DNA of 64,000 bases from Pseudopontixanthobacter vadosimaris (GCF_012979275.1 NZ_JABASZ010000032.1:158428-222427), one strand, 5' to 3'. Numbered from the stretch's first letter, positions 36,681 through 45,921 are shown. Program-made: numbers and translations. The notes: a model not told the origin generated them from the letters alone.

Positions 36681-38114
36681 ATGAACAGTACAACTTCTTC
36701 AATCGTCGGTGCGCTTGGCGGTGGCAGCGGGGTCGATATGGTCAAGCTGGCCGGCGATCTTTCCGCCGCCCGCTTCGCGCCCCGCATCGCCCAGCTGGAA
36801 GGGCGGGCAGAGCAGTTGGACCTGCGGATCTCGTCCGCCGGAGCGCTGAAATCGTCGCTGACGCAGCTTGCTTCGGCGCTGGGCGAACGGATCCGGACCG
36901 GCGATCTTGCACCCCGAATCGCGGTTGGCAATGCGGCGGTAGCGACCGCTTCGGTATCGCCAGGCGGTGTGGCTGAGGGGAGCTATTCGCTGGAGGTCAC
37001 GCGCCTCGCATCCCGTCAGATGCTCGCCCTTTCGCCCTTCGGGTCGGCTCAGGATCCGGTCGGCGAGGGAACATTGACCTTCCGTTTCGGCACCGTCGAC
37101 GGCGGCAGTTTCAACGAGGATGCCGCCCGGCCCGTACTGCAAATCGCCATCTCCGCCAGCGATACGCTCGAGGATGTGGCGCGGGCCGTCAATCTGGCCG
37201 GGGGATCGCTGTCAGCCTATGTCGCCAACGGCGCCGAAGGGGCGCAGCTTGTCCTGAAGGGACAGGACGGCGCCATGAACGGCTTCACCGTCGAAGGCAG
37301 CGGCGCCAGCGCCAGCGGTGCGCCGGGTGCCGGGAACATCGATTATCTGAACTGGAACCCGGCCACGGACAGCGGCCAGATCAAGGCGGCGGCCGCTGAC
37401 GCCGCCTTCACCCTCGATGGTATCGCCATGACCTCGCCCAGCAACAATGTGACAGGCTTGCCGCAGGGGCTGAACCTCGTGCTGCAGGGCACGAATGCGG
37501 GCAGCCCGACCGCTCTTACCTTTTCCGATCGAGGGCCGCAGATCGAAAGCGTGGTGAACGATCTCGTGCTGGCGATGAACGATATTGCCGCACAGCTGAA
37601 GCAGAACGCCGATCCGCTGGGCGGAGAATTGGGTAACGACCCCGGTGCGCGGACGCTCAAGCGGGAACTGGCAGGTCTGGCGGGTCGCACCGTGATGCCC
37701 AACGCTGCACCGGGCGCGCCGCGAACTCTGGGAGACCTCGGGCTCGTTTACGATCGGGACGGTACCTTCCGCCTCGATACGCAGCGCCTGAAGAACACGC
37801 TGGCGCGCAGCCCCGCCGAAAGCACGGCGATGTTCACCACCGGCTTTCACGGCGTCTATGCCAGTATCGACAATCTTGCGCGCAGTGCCGGTGCCAGCAT
37901 GAACCCCGGCAGCATCGGCGGATCGGTCAGGCGATACACCGCCCAGCGCGAGAAGATCGGCGAACAGTTGACGGACATCGCGATTCAGCAGGACACCCTG
38001 CGCAGCCAGATGGTAAAGAATTTCGCCTGGGCCGACCGCAATGTCGCGCAGTCGCAATCGACATTGTCGTTCCTGCAGGGCCAGATCGCCATCTGGAATG
38101 CGGACAGGGGCTGA
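36681..38114 (+). CDS. fliD: Flagellar filament capping protein FliD
   Basis: This is a 477-residue FliD. The N-terminal domain shows GGGSGVDMVKLAGDLSAAR and the helical RAEQLDLRISSAGALKSSL. The middle contains the beta-rich D2/D3 region with typical FliD phrases (LASRQMLALS, VNLAGGSLSAYVANGAEGAQ), and the C-terminal helix has the conserved pattern ending KNFAWADRNVAQSQSTLSFLQGQI. FliD sits at the filament tip and folds incoming flagellin. It lies 30 bases after flhB and one base before fliS, so flhB-fliD-fliS form one unit. No flagellin gene is in the window. The frame is intact, which suggests either a second flagellar locus elsewhere or recent loss. Confidence 0.88.
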   Translation: MNSTTSSIVGALGGGSGVDMVKLAGDLSAARFAPRIAQLEGRAEQLDLRISSAGALKSSLTQLASALGERIRTGDLAPRIAVGNAAVATASVSPGGVAEGSYSLEVTRLASRQMLALSPFGSAQDPVGEGTLTFRFGTVDGGSFNEDAARPVLQIAISASDTLEDVARAVNLAGGSLSAYVANGAEGAQLVLKGQDGAMNGFTVEGSGASASGAPGAGNIDYLNWNPATDSGQIKAAAADAAFTLDGIAMTSPSNNVTGLPQGLNLVLQGTNAGSPTALTFSDRGPQIESVVNDLVLAMNDIAAQLKQNADPLGGELGNDPGARTLKRELAGLAGRTVMPNAAPGAPRTLGDLGLVYDRDGTFRLDTQRLKNTLARSPAESTAMFTTGFHGVYASIDNLARSAGASMNPGSIGGSVRRYTAQREKIGEQLTDIAIQQDTLRSQMVKNFAWADRNVAQSQSTLSFLQGQIAIWNADRG

Positions 38115-38115
38115 C

Positions 38116-38508
38116 ATGCTGTCCTGTCGCGACCCCGCCGAAGCCTATCGCCGGGTGGCGGTGGATGCCTGCATCCAGGGCTCGCGCGGGCATGCCCTCA
38201 CCGCACTCTGCTTCCTCGAGGCTACTGCGGCCCTGCGGCGGGCCATCTATGCCGACCGCAATGGCCATCTGCTGCTGCGCGGGCGGGCGCTGGTTCGCGC
38301 CAGATCGGCCGTGCAGGCGCTGCGGGCGGGAGTGGAGCGCACCCATCCGCTCGGCCCTGCGCTGCTGACCGTCTATGGCAGCTGCGATGCGGTAATTGCC
38401 CGCTGCATGACCCGCTTCGATGCCGATGCGCTGGCGCTTGCCATCACCGATCTTGACGAAATCCTCGCCGCGCTGGACGTGGCGGCCCGCAAGCCGCCGG
38501 CTCAATAG
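38116..38508 (+). CDS. fliS: FliS-like flagellin chaperone
   Basis: This is a 130-residue helical protein starting at ATG 38116, one base after the fliD stop. YRRVAVDACIQGSRGHALTALCFLEATAALRRA corresponds in pattern to FliS helix 1-2 (Y..V.. followed by a small bundle), and the later segment ending LLTVYGSCDAVIARCM matches the LY-Y helix. FliS binds the C-terminus of unfolded flagellin and prevents premature assembly. Sequence identity to well-known FliS proteins is low and the call leans on position after fliD, size and helix pattern. Its last codons overlap those of the convergent receptor gene by seven bases. Confidence 0.7.
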   Translation: MLSCRDPAEAYRRVAVDACIQGSRGHALTALCFLEATAALRRAIYADRNGHLLLRGRALVRARSAVQALRAGVERTHPLGPALLTVYGSCDAVIARCMTRFDADALALAITDLDEILAALDVAARKPPAQ

Positions 38509-40604
38509 CCGAAACGCAATCCGGCCCAGACGGTGCGCGGTGCGCCAAGATCGATGCTGCCGCCCGAATTGCGGGTCACGATGGTTTCGCCGGTCAGGTT
38601 CTCGCCCCGCAGCACCAGCGCCAGATTGCCCCCGAGCGGCACCTGCGCCAGCGCCCCGATGGTCGTTGCAGCCGGCAGGCGATCCGTCTCCACATCGCTT
38701 TCGAACTGTTCGCCGACATGACGCAGCGTTGCCGAAAACAGCCATTCGTCCCGCGGCTTCCATGCCAGCGTGGCGCCAGCGGCAAAGGTAGGCGTCTGCG
38801 AGGGCCGGTTACCATCGAGTTCGAGCGAAGGACCGCGGCCCTCCACCTCGGCATCGGTCAGCGCCAGGGTTGCATCCAGCGCGAATCGACCTCGCGACAC
38901 CGCCGCGCCGAGTTCCAGCCCGCGCGCCGCAATGGCGGGCAGGTTCTGCCTTTCCCGCAAGGTCGGCGTCAGGGTGACGTTCGCGATCGCATCTTCCACC
39001 CGGTTGTCGAAAGCGGTCAGAGAGAATTCGACGCCGGGAGCAGGTGTCAGATCGAATCCGGCTTCGTACCCTTCCAGAACTTCGTTCCGCAAAGCCGCGT
39101 TCGCCTGCGTAACCACGGGGAAGACCACGAAGGGACGATAGAGTTCGTTCAGCGTCGGCAGGCGCAATCCGCGATAATATGCCGCCCGCAGGCGCAAGGC
39201 ATCACTCGTCTGCCAGGCCGCACCGCCGCGCCAGGTGATCGTCCAGTCTGACCTTTCCGGCGCGTCGAGTTCCGTCACCACGGCGCCCTGGGCATCGCGA
39301 GCGATGAAGAAACCGTCGGAAATGCTTGTATGGTCCGCCCTGACGCCGCCGGTGACGACCACTGCGCCGAGCGACCAGTCATCTTCGACAAACAGCCCCA
39401 GATCGCTGTTCGTGCCGCCGGCGCGGCGACGCTCCGTCAGGTTGCCGCTGAAGGCGCTGTAGGCTTCCTCCTGCAATTGGCCCTCCGCTCGCCGGTAATC
39501 CGCGCCGACTCGCAAAACGTGATCGGGGCCTGCGGGAGGGCGTATCTCGATCTTGCCGCCCAGCCCCGTGGACGGAGTGTTCCGCTGGTCCAGAACGCGG
39601 GTGAAACGCGTGGAACTGATGACGACATTGCTGAAATTGCGCGCCTGTACATAGGCAAGCGCATCGAACTGCCAGTCGCCGCGCCGCACCAGCCGCAGGC
39701 TTGCATCCTGACCGCTGCTGGAACTGTCGGCCCCCTCGAACCGCAAGGTGCGGTCGTCGGCGAAGGCCAGCACGCGTGCCTGCAATTCCATGTCCGCACC
39801 GATCGGGGCGACGGCACGGATCTGCCCTGAATAGCTTTCGAATTCCGAGCGGACGCTGGCTGGCTCGCGCTGGTCGGCAGGGGTGGTGAAGAAACCCGGT
39901 CCGCGATCATAGCGACCGCCGATCACGGCAAAGCCGCGGCCAAGTTGCGGCGCGAAATTGACGCTCGCTTCCGTCCCGCCGCGATCGTTGACGAGGGCCG
40001 CTGCACTGACCGGCCCCAGCAGCGCGGCATCGGCGCTGGTCAGTTCGATGGTGCCGGCAAGCGCGCCCGCGCCGAACGGCCCTGCCCCGCCTCCGCGAGT
40101 TACGCGCACCTGCCCCAGCCGCTCGGGTGCGAGGGCAGTGAAGGGGATGTAACCGAAGAAGGGATCGGCAACAGGAACGCCGTCAAGCAGGACGAGCGCC
40201 CGGCTCGTCGCATTGCCGCCAAGCGCACGCAGTGTCACGCCCTGCGCGCTGGGGTTGGACGAGCGGCTGTCGGACCGGCGGAACTGCTGAAACCCCGCGA
40301 CCGAGGCGAGGACGTCTTCAAGCCGCCCGGATGGCGAACCCACGATCTGTTCACGGGAAAGTTCGCGCACCGAATAGGCGGGGGCTGCGGGCGTGTCGGG
40401 CAGACCCCGCCCCGTCACGACGATCTCGTAAGCCTCGTCCACCTGTTCCGCCGGCAGGGTCGAGGGACGCCGAGCGCTTTCGTCAGATGCGGAGCCCTCC
40501 TCCTGCGCCATCGCCGGAGCCGGCCCCCAAACCGTAAGGGCAGCGATGGACAGACGGCAGACAAGCCGGCGACGATGAGCGGGAGATCCGTTGAATATGC
40601 GCAT
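38502..40604 (-). CDS. TonB-dependent outer-membrane receptor
   Basis: This is a receptor of about 700 residues from ATG 40604, where a signal peptide (CRLSIAALTVWGPAPAMAQ) begins properly; the open frame to 40703 adds an unlikely N-terminus. YEIVVTG is a TonB box, and the plug domain has EDVLASVAGFQQFRRSDSR, LLDGVPVADPF and RVTRGGGAGPFGAGALAGTI. The 22-strand barrel follows, ending in the aromatic beta-signal LRFGY. Receptors of this type take up siderophores, vitamin B12, carbohydrates or other large nutrients using TonB energy. No ligand-specific neighbour, riboswitch or Fur box is visible. It is divergent from the monooxygenase gene. Confidence 0.9.
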   Translation of the reverse strand: MRIFNGSPAHRRRLVCRLSIAALTVWGPAPAMAQEEGSASDESARRPSTLPAEQVDEAYEIVVTGRGLPDTPAAPAYSVRELSREQIVGSPSGRLEDVLASVAGFQQFRRSDSRSSNPSAQGVTLRALGGNATSRALVLLDGVPVADPFFGYIPFTALAPERLGQVRVTRGGGAGPFGAGALAGTIELTSADAALLGPVSAAALVNDRGGTEASVNFAPQLGRGFAVIGGRYDRGPGFFTTPADQREPASVRSEFESYSGQIRAVAPIGADMELQARVLAFADDRTLRFEGADSSSSGQDASLRLVRRGDWQFDALAYVQARNFSNVVISSTRFTRVLDQRNTPSTGLGGKIEIRPPAGPDHVLRVGADYRRAEGQLQEEAYSAFSGNLTERRRAGGTNSDLGLFVEDDWSLGAVVVTGGVRADHTSISDGFFIARDAQGAVVTELDAPERSDWTITWRGGAAWQTSDALRLRAAYYRGLRLPTLNELYRPFVVFPVVTQANAALRNEVLEGYEAGFDLTPAPGVEFSLTAFDNRVEDAIANVTLTPTLRERQNLPAIAARGLELGAAVSRGRFALDATLALTDAEVEGRGPSLELDGNRPSQTPTFAAGATLAWKPRDEWLFSATLRHVGEQFESDVETDRLPAATTIGALAQVPLGGNLALVLRGENLTGETIVTRNSGGSIDLGAPRTVWAGLRFGY

Positions 40605-40681
40605 GGCGGCGGCGATAGACAGCACGGCACGACAAGGCCAGCCCGCAACTGCCGGACCTGTCAGCTGACGCCTGTATCGAT

Positions 40682-40710
40682 TTGCAAAGGCGCAATCTTC
40701 CACTTACATC
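40682..40710 (+). promoter_or_regulatory. Candidate sigma-70-type promoter for the monooxygenase operon
   Basis: TTGCAA (40682-40687) and TACATC (40705-40710) are separated by 17 bases, with the monooxygenase ATG 24 bases further on and a GGAGAG ribosome site between. Placement and spacing are right, but the match to consensus is only moderate. Confidence 0.4.
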
Positions 40711-40733
40711 AGTGTCAACAATGGAGAGAGCCC

Positions 40734-42269
40734 ATGGCGCAAAACCAGACCGCAGAATCTACATTTGCTAGCAAGGCGCATTCCAGCGCGGTTCCGGTCG
40801 ATGTCGATGTCGCTATCATCGGTGCGGGCCTGTCGGGCATCGGGATGGCGGCGCATCTGCAGGCGATGTGTCCCGACCGCAGCTTCGCCCTGCTGGAGAG
40901 GCGGGACAATCTGGGCGGCACCTGGGACCTGTTCCGCTATCCCGGCGTGCGCTCCGACAGCGACATGCATACGCTCGGCTTCGTCTTCGAACCCTGGAAG
41001 CATGAGAAGAGCATCGCCGACGGCGAAGCCATCCTCCAATATCTCAACCGGATCGCCGACGAACGCGATATCCGGCGGCATATCCGCTTCGGCACGACGG
41101 TCGTTTCGGCCGATTGGGACAGCGACTCCGCCCACTGGCAGATCGTGACTGACGGCGATCAGGGCCGTTCGGAAATGACGGCGCGGTTCCTGTATCTGGG
41201 ATCGGGCTATTACGATTACGATCAGCCCTTCGATGCCGGCTTCGCAGGGCGCGAGGATTTTGCCGGCCAGATCGTTCATCCGCAATTCTGGCCCGAAGAT
41301 CTGGAGTATGAGGACAAGCGGGTCGTGGTGATCGGATCGGGCGCGACGGCCGTAACGATCGTGCCTTCCATGGCGCGCAAGGCGAAGATGGTCACCATGC
41401 TGCAGCGGACGCCGACCTGGTATGCGACGCGCCCGGCCAAGGATGCTTTCGCCAATACCATGCGCCGCATCCTGCCCGAAAATCTGGCCTATCGCCTGAC
41501 GCGCTGGAAAAACGTGGCGATGCAGGATTTCTTCTACAAACGGGCCCGCACCAATCCGGAGAAATTCGGTGAGTTCCTGACCGGCAAGATCAAGGAACAT
41601 CTCGGCGATCGATATGACGCCGAAACTTTTACCCCACCCTACGACCCTTGGGACCAGCGCCTCTGCCTGGTGCCGGATGCCGATCTTTTCGAAGCGATCA
41701 AGGCGCACCGAGCGGAGATTGTCACCGACCACATCGACAGATTTGTGCCCGAAGGCATTCTGACGAAATCCGGCAAGCTGATCCGGGCGGACATTATTGT
41801 CACGGCTACCGGTCTTAGCCTCGCCATCGCGGGCAAGATCGACATCCGCAAGGACGGGCAGCCGATCGACTTTTCAGAGCATTTCTACTATAAGGGCTGC
41901 ATGTTCTCGAACCTGCCGAACCTTGCAGTGGTGTTCGGCTATCTGAACGCCAGCTGGACCCTGCGCGCCGATCTCAATTCGGAATATGTCTGCAAACTGC
42001 TGGACCATATGGAGGCGGTAGGTGCCGACGTCGCAACCCCGGTCCTGCCCGAAGATCATGCGCTGGAAGAGGACGATCTGTTCGATTTCTCGTCCGGATA
42101 TATCCAACGCTCCAAACACATCATGCCGAAAAGCGCGACCGCGCTGCCCTGGCGGCTCAACCAGGATTACCGCAAGGACCGCGTGGCGATGAAGAACGAC
42201 CCCATTGATGACGGGATCATGCGGTTCGAAAAAGCTTTTGGCGAGCCATCCGCCCAGGCGGCGGAATAG
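40734..42269 (+). CDS. Flavin-containing Baeyer-Villiger-type monooxygenase
   Basis: This is a 511-residue class B flavoprotein monooxygenase. The FAD Rossmann motif GAGLSGIG lies near residue 35, the NADPH-binding GSGATA near 205, and between them FAGQIVHPQFWP matches the Baeyer-Villiger fingerprint FxGxxxHxxxW(P/D). It uses NADPH and oxygen to insert an oxygen beside a ketone or to oxidise a heteroatom. Substrate is unknown; the family includes cyclic- and phenyl-ketone oxidisers. The ATG at 40734 follows GGAGAG. It heads a unit with the CinA-like gene (3-base gap) and the pseudouridine synthase, though functional links between them are not apparent. Confidence 0.9.
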   Translation: MAQNQTAESTFASKAHSSAVPVDVDVAIIGAGLSGIGMAAHLQAMCPDRSFALLERRDNLGGTWDLFRYPGVRSDSDMHTLGFVFEPWKHEKSIADGEAILQYLNRIADERDIRRHIRFGTTVVSADWDSDSAHWQIVTDGDQGRSEMTARFLYLGSGYYDYDQPFDAGFAGREDFAGQIVHPQFWPEDLEYEDKRVVVIGSGATAVTIVPSMARKAKMVTMLQRTPTWYATRPAKDAFANTMRRILPENLAYRLTRWKNVAMQDFFYKRARTNPEKFGEFLTGKIKEHLGDRYDAETFTPPYDPWDQRLCLVPDADLFEAIKAHRAEIVTDHIDRFVPEGILTKSGKLIRADIIVTATGLSLAIAGKIDIRKDGQPIDFSEHFYYKGCMFSNLPNLAVVFGYLNASWTLRADLNSEYVCKLLDHMEAVGADVATPVLPEDHALEEDDLFDFSSGYIQRSKHIMPKSATALPWRLNQDYRKDRVAMKNDPIDDGIMRFEKAFGEPSAQAAE

Positions 42270-42272
42270 GGG

Positions 42273-43037
42273 ATGACGAATAAGGGCGAACGTATCTGGA
42301 CTGCGGGCCTCGTCGTCATCGGCGACGAAATCCTGTCCGGCCGGACGCATGACAAGAACATCGCGCAGGTCGCGAGCTGGTTGCAGGTGCAGAATATCCG
42401 GCTCGACGAGGTGCGCGTCGTTCCCGATGTCGAAAGTCGCATCGTGGAAGCTGTCAACATCCTGCGCGACCGCAACGATTACCTCTTCACCACCGGCGGC
42501 ATCGGTCCGACGCATGATGACATCACCGTCGATGCCGTGGCTGCTGCGCTGGGTGTGCCGGTCATCATCCACCCGGAAGCGCGGGCCATTCTCGAGAACT
42601 ATTACAAGGACAAGGGCGGTCTGAATGAAGGCCGGCTGCGCATGGCGCGCGTTCCCGAAGGGGGCGAACTCATCCCCAACCGCATGTCGGGCGCGCCGGG
42701 TATCAAGATCGGCAATATTCACATGATGGCCGGGGTGCCGCACATTACCGCAGGCATGCTCGACGCCCTGACCGGCACGCTGGAAGGCGGCGCTCCGTTG
42801 ATGAGCGAGACGGTCGGCGGTTTCATTCCCGAAAGCGAGGTGGCGGATTTGCTGCGCACGGTCGAGAAAGCGCATGATAATGCGCAGATCGGCAGCTACC
42901 CCTTCTTCCGCGAAGGCAAGGTCGGTGCCAATTTCGTCATCCGCAGCACCGATGCCGACCAGTTGCAAAGCTGTCTTCACAGTCTGTGCGACGGACTGAG
43001 CGCCGCAGGTTACGATTTCACGCCGGGCGGGATCTGA
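42273..43037 (+). CDS. Competence/damage-inducible protein A-like (MoaB/Mog domain)
   Basis: This 254-residue protein contains one MoCF-biosynthesis fold. VVIGDEILSGRTHDKN opens the domain and FTTGGIGPTHDDIT is the signature loop that binds molybdopterin or nucleotide. It corresponds to the N-terminal half of CinA; the C-terminal deamidase domain of full CinA is absent, as in many alphaproteobacterial homologues. The CinA N-terminal domain has been linked to NMN or ADP-ribose pyrophosphatase activity, so NAD recycling is possible. It begins three bases after the monooxygenase stop, with GGGG overlapping that stop codon as ribosome site. Confidence 0.88.
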   Translation: MTNKGERIWTAGLVVIGDEILSGRTHDKNIAQVASWLQVQNIRLDEVRVVPDVESRIVEAVNILRDRNDYLFTTGGIGPTHDDITVDAVAAALGVPVIIHPEARAILENYYKDKGGLNEGRLRMARVPEGGELIPNRMSGAPGIKIGNIHMMAGVPHITAGMLDALTGTLEGGAPLMSETVGGFIPESEVADLLRTVEKAHDNAQIGSYPFFREGKVGANFVIRSTDADQLQSCLHSLCDGLSAAGYDFTPGGI

Positions 43038-43059
43038 ACGCGGCAAATCGCGCTGGTCC

Positions 43060-43608
43060 ATGTCCCGCCTCATCCTCTTCAACAAGCCGTTCGGCTGCCT
43101 GTCGCAATTCTCCGGTTCCGGCGTTGCGGCGGATGCGGTGACATTGTCGCGCTTCATCGCCGTGCCCGGGGTCTATCCAGCGGGGCGACTGGACAGGGAC
43201 AGCGAAGGCCTGCTGCTGCTGACCGACGATGGCCGCTTGCAGGCGCGGATTGCTGAGCCGCGTCACAAGATGGCCAAGACCTATCTCGCGCAGGTCGAGG
43301 GCGAACCCCTGCCCGGCGCGCTGGACGCCCTGCGGCGCGGCGTTCGCCTGAAGGACGGCACCACCCTGCCTGCCGAGGTCGAGCGGATCGCCGATCCTGA
43401 TCTCTGGCCGCGCGATCCGCCGATCCGTTTCCGCAAGAACGTCGCCGATTGCTGGCTTTCGCTCACCATCCGCGAGGGGCGCAACCGGCAGGTGCGGCGC
43501 ATGACGGCGGCGGTCGGCCATCCTACCCTGCGGCTGGTGCGCCATGCCGTGGGCGGCTGGAGCGTGGATGGCCTGGCGCCCGGCGAATGGCGGGAAATTG
43601 CGGTCTAG
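43060..43608 (+). CDS. rluE: 23S rRNA pseudouridine synthase, RluE-like
   Basis: This is a 182-residue RsuA/RluB/E/F-family synthase without the N-terminal S4 domain, as in RluE. ILFNKPFGCLSQF starts the catalytic fold, GRLDRDSEGLLLLTDDG carries the catalytic Asp, and REGRNRQVRRM is the family RNA-contact motif. RluE converts U2457 of 23S rRNA to pseudouridine in E. coli; the same target is likely but unproven. It starts 22 bases after the CinA-like gene and is convergent with rplA, from which it is separated by a terminator hairpin. Confidence 0.88.
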   Translation: MSRLILFNKPFGCLSQFSGSGVAADAVTLSRFIAVPGVYPAGRLDRDSEGLLLLTDDGRLQARIAEPRHKMAKTYLAQVEGEPLPGALDALRRGVRLKDGTTLPAEVERIADPDLWPRDPPIRFRKNVADCWLSLTIREGRNRQVRRMTAAVGHPTLRLVRHAVGGWSVDGLAPGEWREIAV

Positions 43609-43610
43609 GC

Positions 43611-43642
43611 GAAAAAGGCCGGCAAGGTTTCCCCGCCGGCCT
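43611..43642 (-). terminator. Rho-independent terminator of rplK-rplA
   Basis: On the minus strand an eight-base stem (AGGCCGGC at 43635-43642 with 43616-43623) and an 11-base loop are followed by five T residues (43612-43616 region). It lies 30 bases beyond the rplA stop and also separates it from the convergent pseudouridine synthase gene, for which it may serve without a U-tract. Confidence 0.8.
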
Positions 43643-43671
43643 ATATTCAGTTCACGCGCGAAGCTGACGCC

Positions 43672-44370
43672 TCAGGCGCCTTCGATACCCGTCGTGTCGA
43701 TCTTCAGGCCCGGACCCATCGTGCTGGTCAGCGAAACCTTCTGAAGATATTTGCCCTTCGCACCCGAAGGCTTCGCACGGCCGACGGCATTGGTGAAGGC
43801 CGTGAAATTCTCCTTCAGCGCCTCGTCCGAAAAGCTCAGCTTGCCGATGCCGGAATGGATGATGCCGGCCTTTTCCACGCGGTATTCGACCTGGCCGCCC
43901 TTGGCGTCCTTCACGGCCTGTTCCACGTTAGGCGTAACCGTGCCCAGCTTCGGGTTCGGCATCAGGCCCTTGGGGCCGAGCACCTTGCCGAGCCGGCCGA
44001 CGACGCCCATCATGTCGGGCGTGGCGATCACGCGGTCGTAATCGAGATTACCGGCCTGCATGTCTTCCATCAGGTCTTCGGCACCGACCTTGTCGGCGCC
44101 TGCGGCCAGCGCCTTATCGGCATTGTCGCCGCGAGCGAAGACGGCGACCTTCACGTCCTTGCCGGTGCCCTGCGGCAGCGACACCATGCCGCGCACCATC
44201 TGGTCGGCGTGGCGGGGGTCGACACCCAGATTCATCGCGACTTCGACGGTTTCGTCGAACTTGCCGCTGGCATTGTCGCGCAGGGTCTTCAGCGCCGTGT
44301 CGAAATCGTAGATCGCTTCGGGGTTCAGATTTGCGATCCGGGCCTTCTGCTTCCTGGTCTGCTTTGCCAT
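43672..44370 (-). CDS. rplA: 50S ribosomal protein L1
   Basis: This is a 232-residue ribosomal protein L1. [20 protein letters not shown] is the start, [20 protein letters not shown] and [12 protein letters not shown] are the conserved L1 signature, and the length is standard. L1 forms the mobile stalk at the ribosomal E site and in many bacteria represses its own operon by binding the mRNA leader. The ATG at 44370 follows the rplK stop by four bases, so the genes are coupled. The larger open frame to 44442 overlaps rplK and is not used. A Rho-independent terminator follows. Confidence 0.97.
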   Translation of the reverse strand: MAKQTRKQKARIANLNPEAIYDFDTALKTLRDNASGKFDETVEVAMNLGVDPRHADQMVRGMVSLPQGTGKDVKVAVFARGDNADKALAAGADKVGAEDLMEDMQAGNLDYDRVIATPDMMGVVGRLGKVLGPKGLMPNPKLGTVTPNVEQAVKDAKGGQVEYRVEKAGIIHSGIGKLSFSDEALKENFTAFTNAVGRAKPSGAKGKYLQKVSLTSTMGPGLKIDTTGIEGA

Positions 44371-44374
44371 GGTC

Positions 44375-44806
44375 TCAGCCCTCCACCACTTCGAGGCCCA
44401 TCGAACGCGCGCTGCCTTCGATGATCTTCGTTGCCTGTTCAATATCGTTCGCGTTCAGATCCTTCATCTTGGTTTCCGCGATTTCGGACAGCTTGGAACG
44501 CGCGATGGTTCCGGCAGACACCTTGCCCGGCTCTTTCGATCCGGATTTCAGATTCGCGGCCTTCTTGATGAGGAAGCTGGCCGGCGGCGTCTTGGTGACG
44601 AAGGTGAAGGAACGGTCGGCGAAGACGGTGATGACCGTCGGGATCGGCGACCCCTTTTCCAGTTCCTGCGTGGCGGCGTTGAACGCCTTGCAGAATTCCA
44701 TGATGTTCACGCCGCGCTGGCCCAGGGCGGGGCCGATAGGGGGCGAGGGGTTTGCAGCGCCTGCGGGCACCTGCAGCTTGATGTATCCTTCGATCTTCTT
44801 GGCCAC
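44375..44806 (-). CDS. rplK: 50S ribosomal protein L11
   Basis: This is a 143-residue ribosomal protein L11. The start is GTG at 44806, which has a strong AAAGGAGG ribosome site and gives the normal N-terminus ([20 protein letters not shown]). [20 protein letters not shown] is the proline-rich N-terminal domain, and the C-terminal signature [10 protein letters not shown] is present. L11 forms the GTPase-associated base of the stalk and is the sensor site for RelA. The gene is separated from nusG by 2.6 kb of inserted plus-strand genes, so unlike the usual order it needs its own promoter. Confidence 0.97.
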   Translation of the reverse strand: MAKKIEGYIKLQVPAGAANPSPPIGPALGQRGVNIMEFCKAFNAATQELEKGSPIPTVITVFADRSFTFVTKTPPASFLIKKAANLKSGSKEPGKVSAGTIARSKLSEIAETKMKDLNANDIEQATKIIEGSARSMGLEVVEG

Positions 44807-44919
44807 GGATGGCCTCCTTTCACACTGTCGGGCGCATCGCTGGCGAGGCACCCTCATGATAAGCGGTCAGGCAGCGAACGGATTCGCCTCCCGCAACGGT
44901 TCCTTTGCAAGGAGCCGCG

Positions 44920-44947
44920 CACATAGCGATTTTGCCCCCGGATGCAA
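44920..44947 (-). promoter_or_regulatory. Candidate rplK promoter in a 369-base gene-free stretch
   Basis: The gap between rplK and the divergent DUF6065 gene (44807-45175) has no gene I can support. On the minus strand it carries TTGCAT (44947-44942), a 16-base spacer and TATGTG (44925-44920), placed about 115 bases before the rplK start. An imperfect eight-base palindrome (44898-44916) straddles the inferred transcription start. The promoter is needed because the upstream nusG no longer adjoins rplK. Confidence 0.4.
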
Positions 44948-45175
44948 GCGCCTCGCTCCTCGTGAAGCACGCCGGTGGAACACATGGAACACGGTCCTGG
45001 TGAAGGAAAGCACGCCTCCTGCAATGCGCCCGAGAAGGGGGCAGGCATCACGCCACGCTAGCCAGCCACGGGCAAGTAGGAAAGCACTGCCGCCGTTGCC
45101 TGCGCCAGGGGCTGGACGCGAAAGCCGCTGCCGGATTATGACACCCGCCAATCGCCGCCGACCGGAAGTACAGCA

Positions 45176-45892
45176 ATGACCGAAATGAACGATCCCCTTA
45201 TCGAATTCCTGTGCGCGCCCGAACTGTTCGGGCACATTCCCGCGCCGCACCGCACCAATCGCTTCATACCGGAATGGTTTCGCCGGCTGGATCGCAGGAT
45301 GCCGCCCGGCGAACCGGGGGAGGAGCGGAAGCTGACGGTAAAGGCCTGCATGCCGGTGACCGACATCTTCGCACTGGGATTCATCCTGCCGCTCGCCTTC
45401 GACGTGACGCTGGAGATTTCGCCCGACCGGCGGACGATACGCACGCAGTGGGCCGACGATTGCCCGATCGTGCCGATAGAACCGCACAAGCCGGGCCAGA
45501 TCGGCGCGTTCGACCCGCCGTTCGAAGACGCCATGCCGATGAAATTCGTCAATCCCTGGCGCATCAAGGTGCCGGATGGCTATTCCGTCCTGTTCGCTCC
45601 GCCGCTGAGCCGCCCCGACCTGCCCTTCCTGCCGTTTTCCGGCCTGGTGGATTGCGACAATTTCGACACCAATGTGAACATTCCCTTCCTCTGGACGGGT
45701 GCGACCGGCCGGCAAACGGTAAAGGCGGGAACGCCGATCGCGCAATGTGTGCCGGTGCTGCGGGACGCGATGATCAGGAACCACGCCTCCCGCGCCGCCA
45801 CGGCGGAAGAGCAAGGCGAGCAGGCCGCCGCGAATGCGCGCAAATATGGCGAACAGGGCGCCTATGCAAAAGACTGGCGCGTGCGGAAATAA
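45176..45892 (+). CDS. DUF6065 family protein, function unknown
   Basis: This is a 238-residue soluble protein, inserted on the strand opposite to the ribosomal genes. Recognisable features of the DUF6065 family are the N-terminal IPAPHRTNRFIPEWFRRL, the central MKFVNPWRIKVPDGYSVLF, and LPFLPFSGLVDCDNFDTN followed by GTPIAQCVPVLRD. The repeated aromatic and proline residues suggest a compact beta-sandwich, perhaps a small-molecule- or metal-binding fold, though no catalytic motif is evident. The C-terminal 45 residues are Ala/Glu-rich and helical. The family occurs in sphingomonads and some phage-related contexts; its role is not known. ATG 45176 is used; ATG 45185 is an alternative. Confidence 0.75.
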   Translation: MTEMNDPLIEFLCAPELFGHIPAPHRTNRFIPEWFRRLDRRMPPGEPGEERKLTVKACMPVTDIFALGFILPLAFDVTLEISPDRRTIRTQWADDCPIVPIEPHKPGQIGAFDPPFEDAMPMKFVNPWRIKVPDGYSVLFAPPLSRPDLPFLPFSGLVDCDNFDTNVNIPFLWTGATGRQTVKAGTPIAQCVPVLRDAMIRNHASRAATAEEQGEQAAANARKYGEQGAYAKDWRVRK

Positions 45893-45921
45893 TCGCGATA
45901 ATCTAGCCGGCAGGAGGACCG

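Noticed and set aside
40605..40733. Cobalamin riboswitch or Fur box before the TonB-dependent receptor
   Set aside because: No B12-box core or 19-base Fur palindrome could be found in the short divergent spacer.
44867..45814. Minus-strand frame of 315 codons upstream of rplK
   Set aside because: It is antisense to the DUF6065 gene and lacks any motif; the DUF6065 frame has a proper family match and start.
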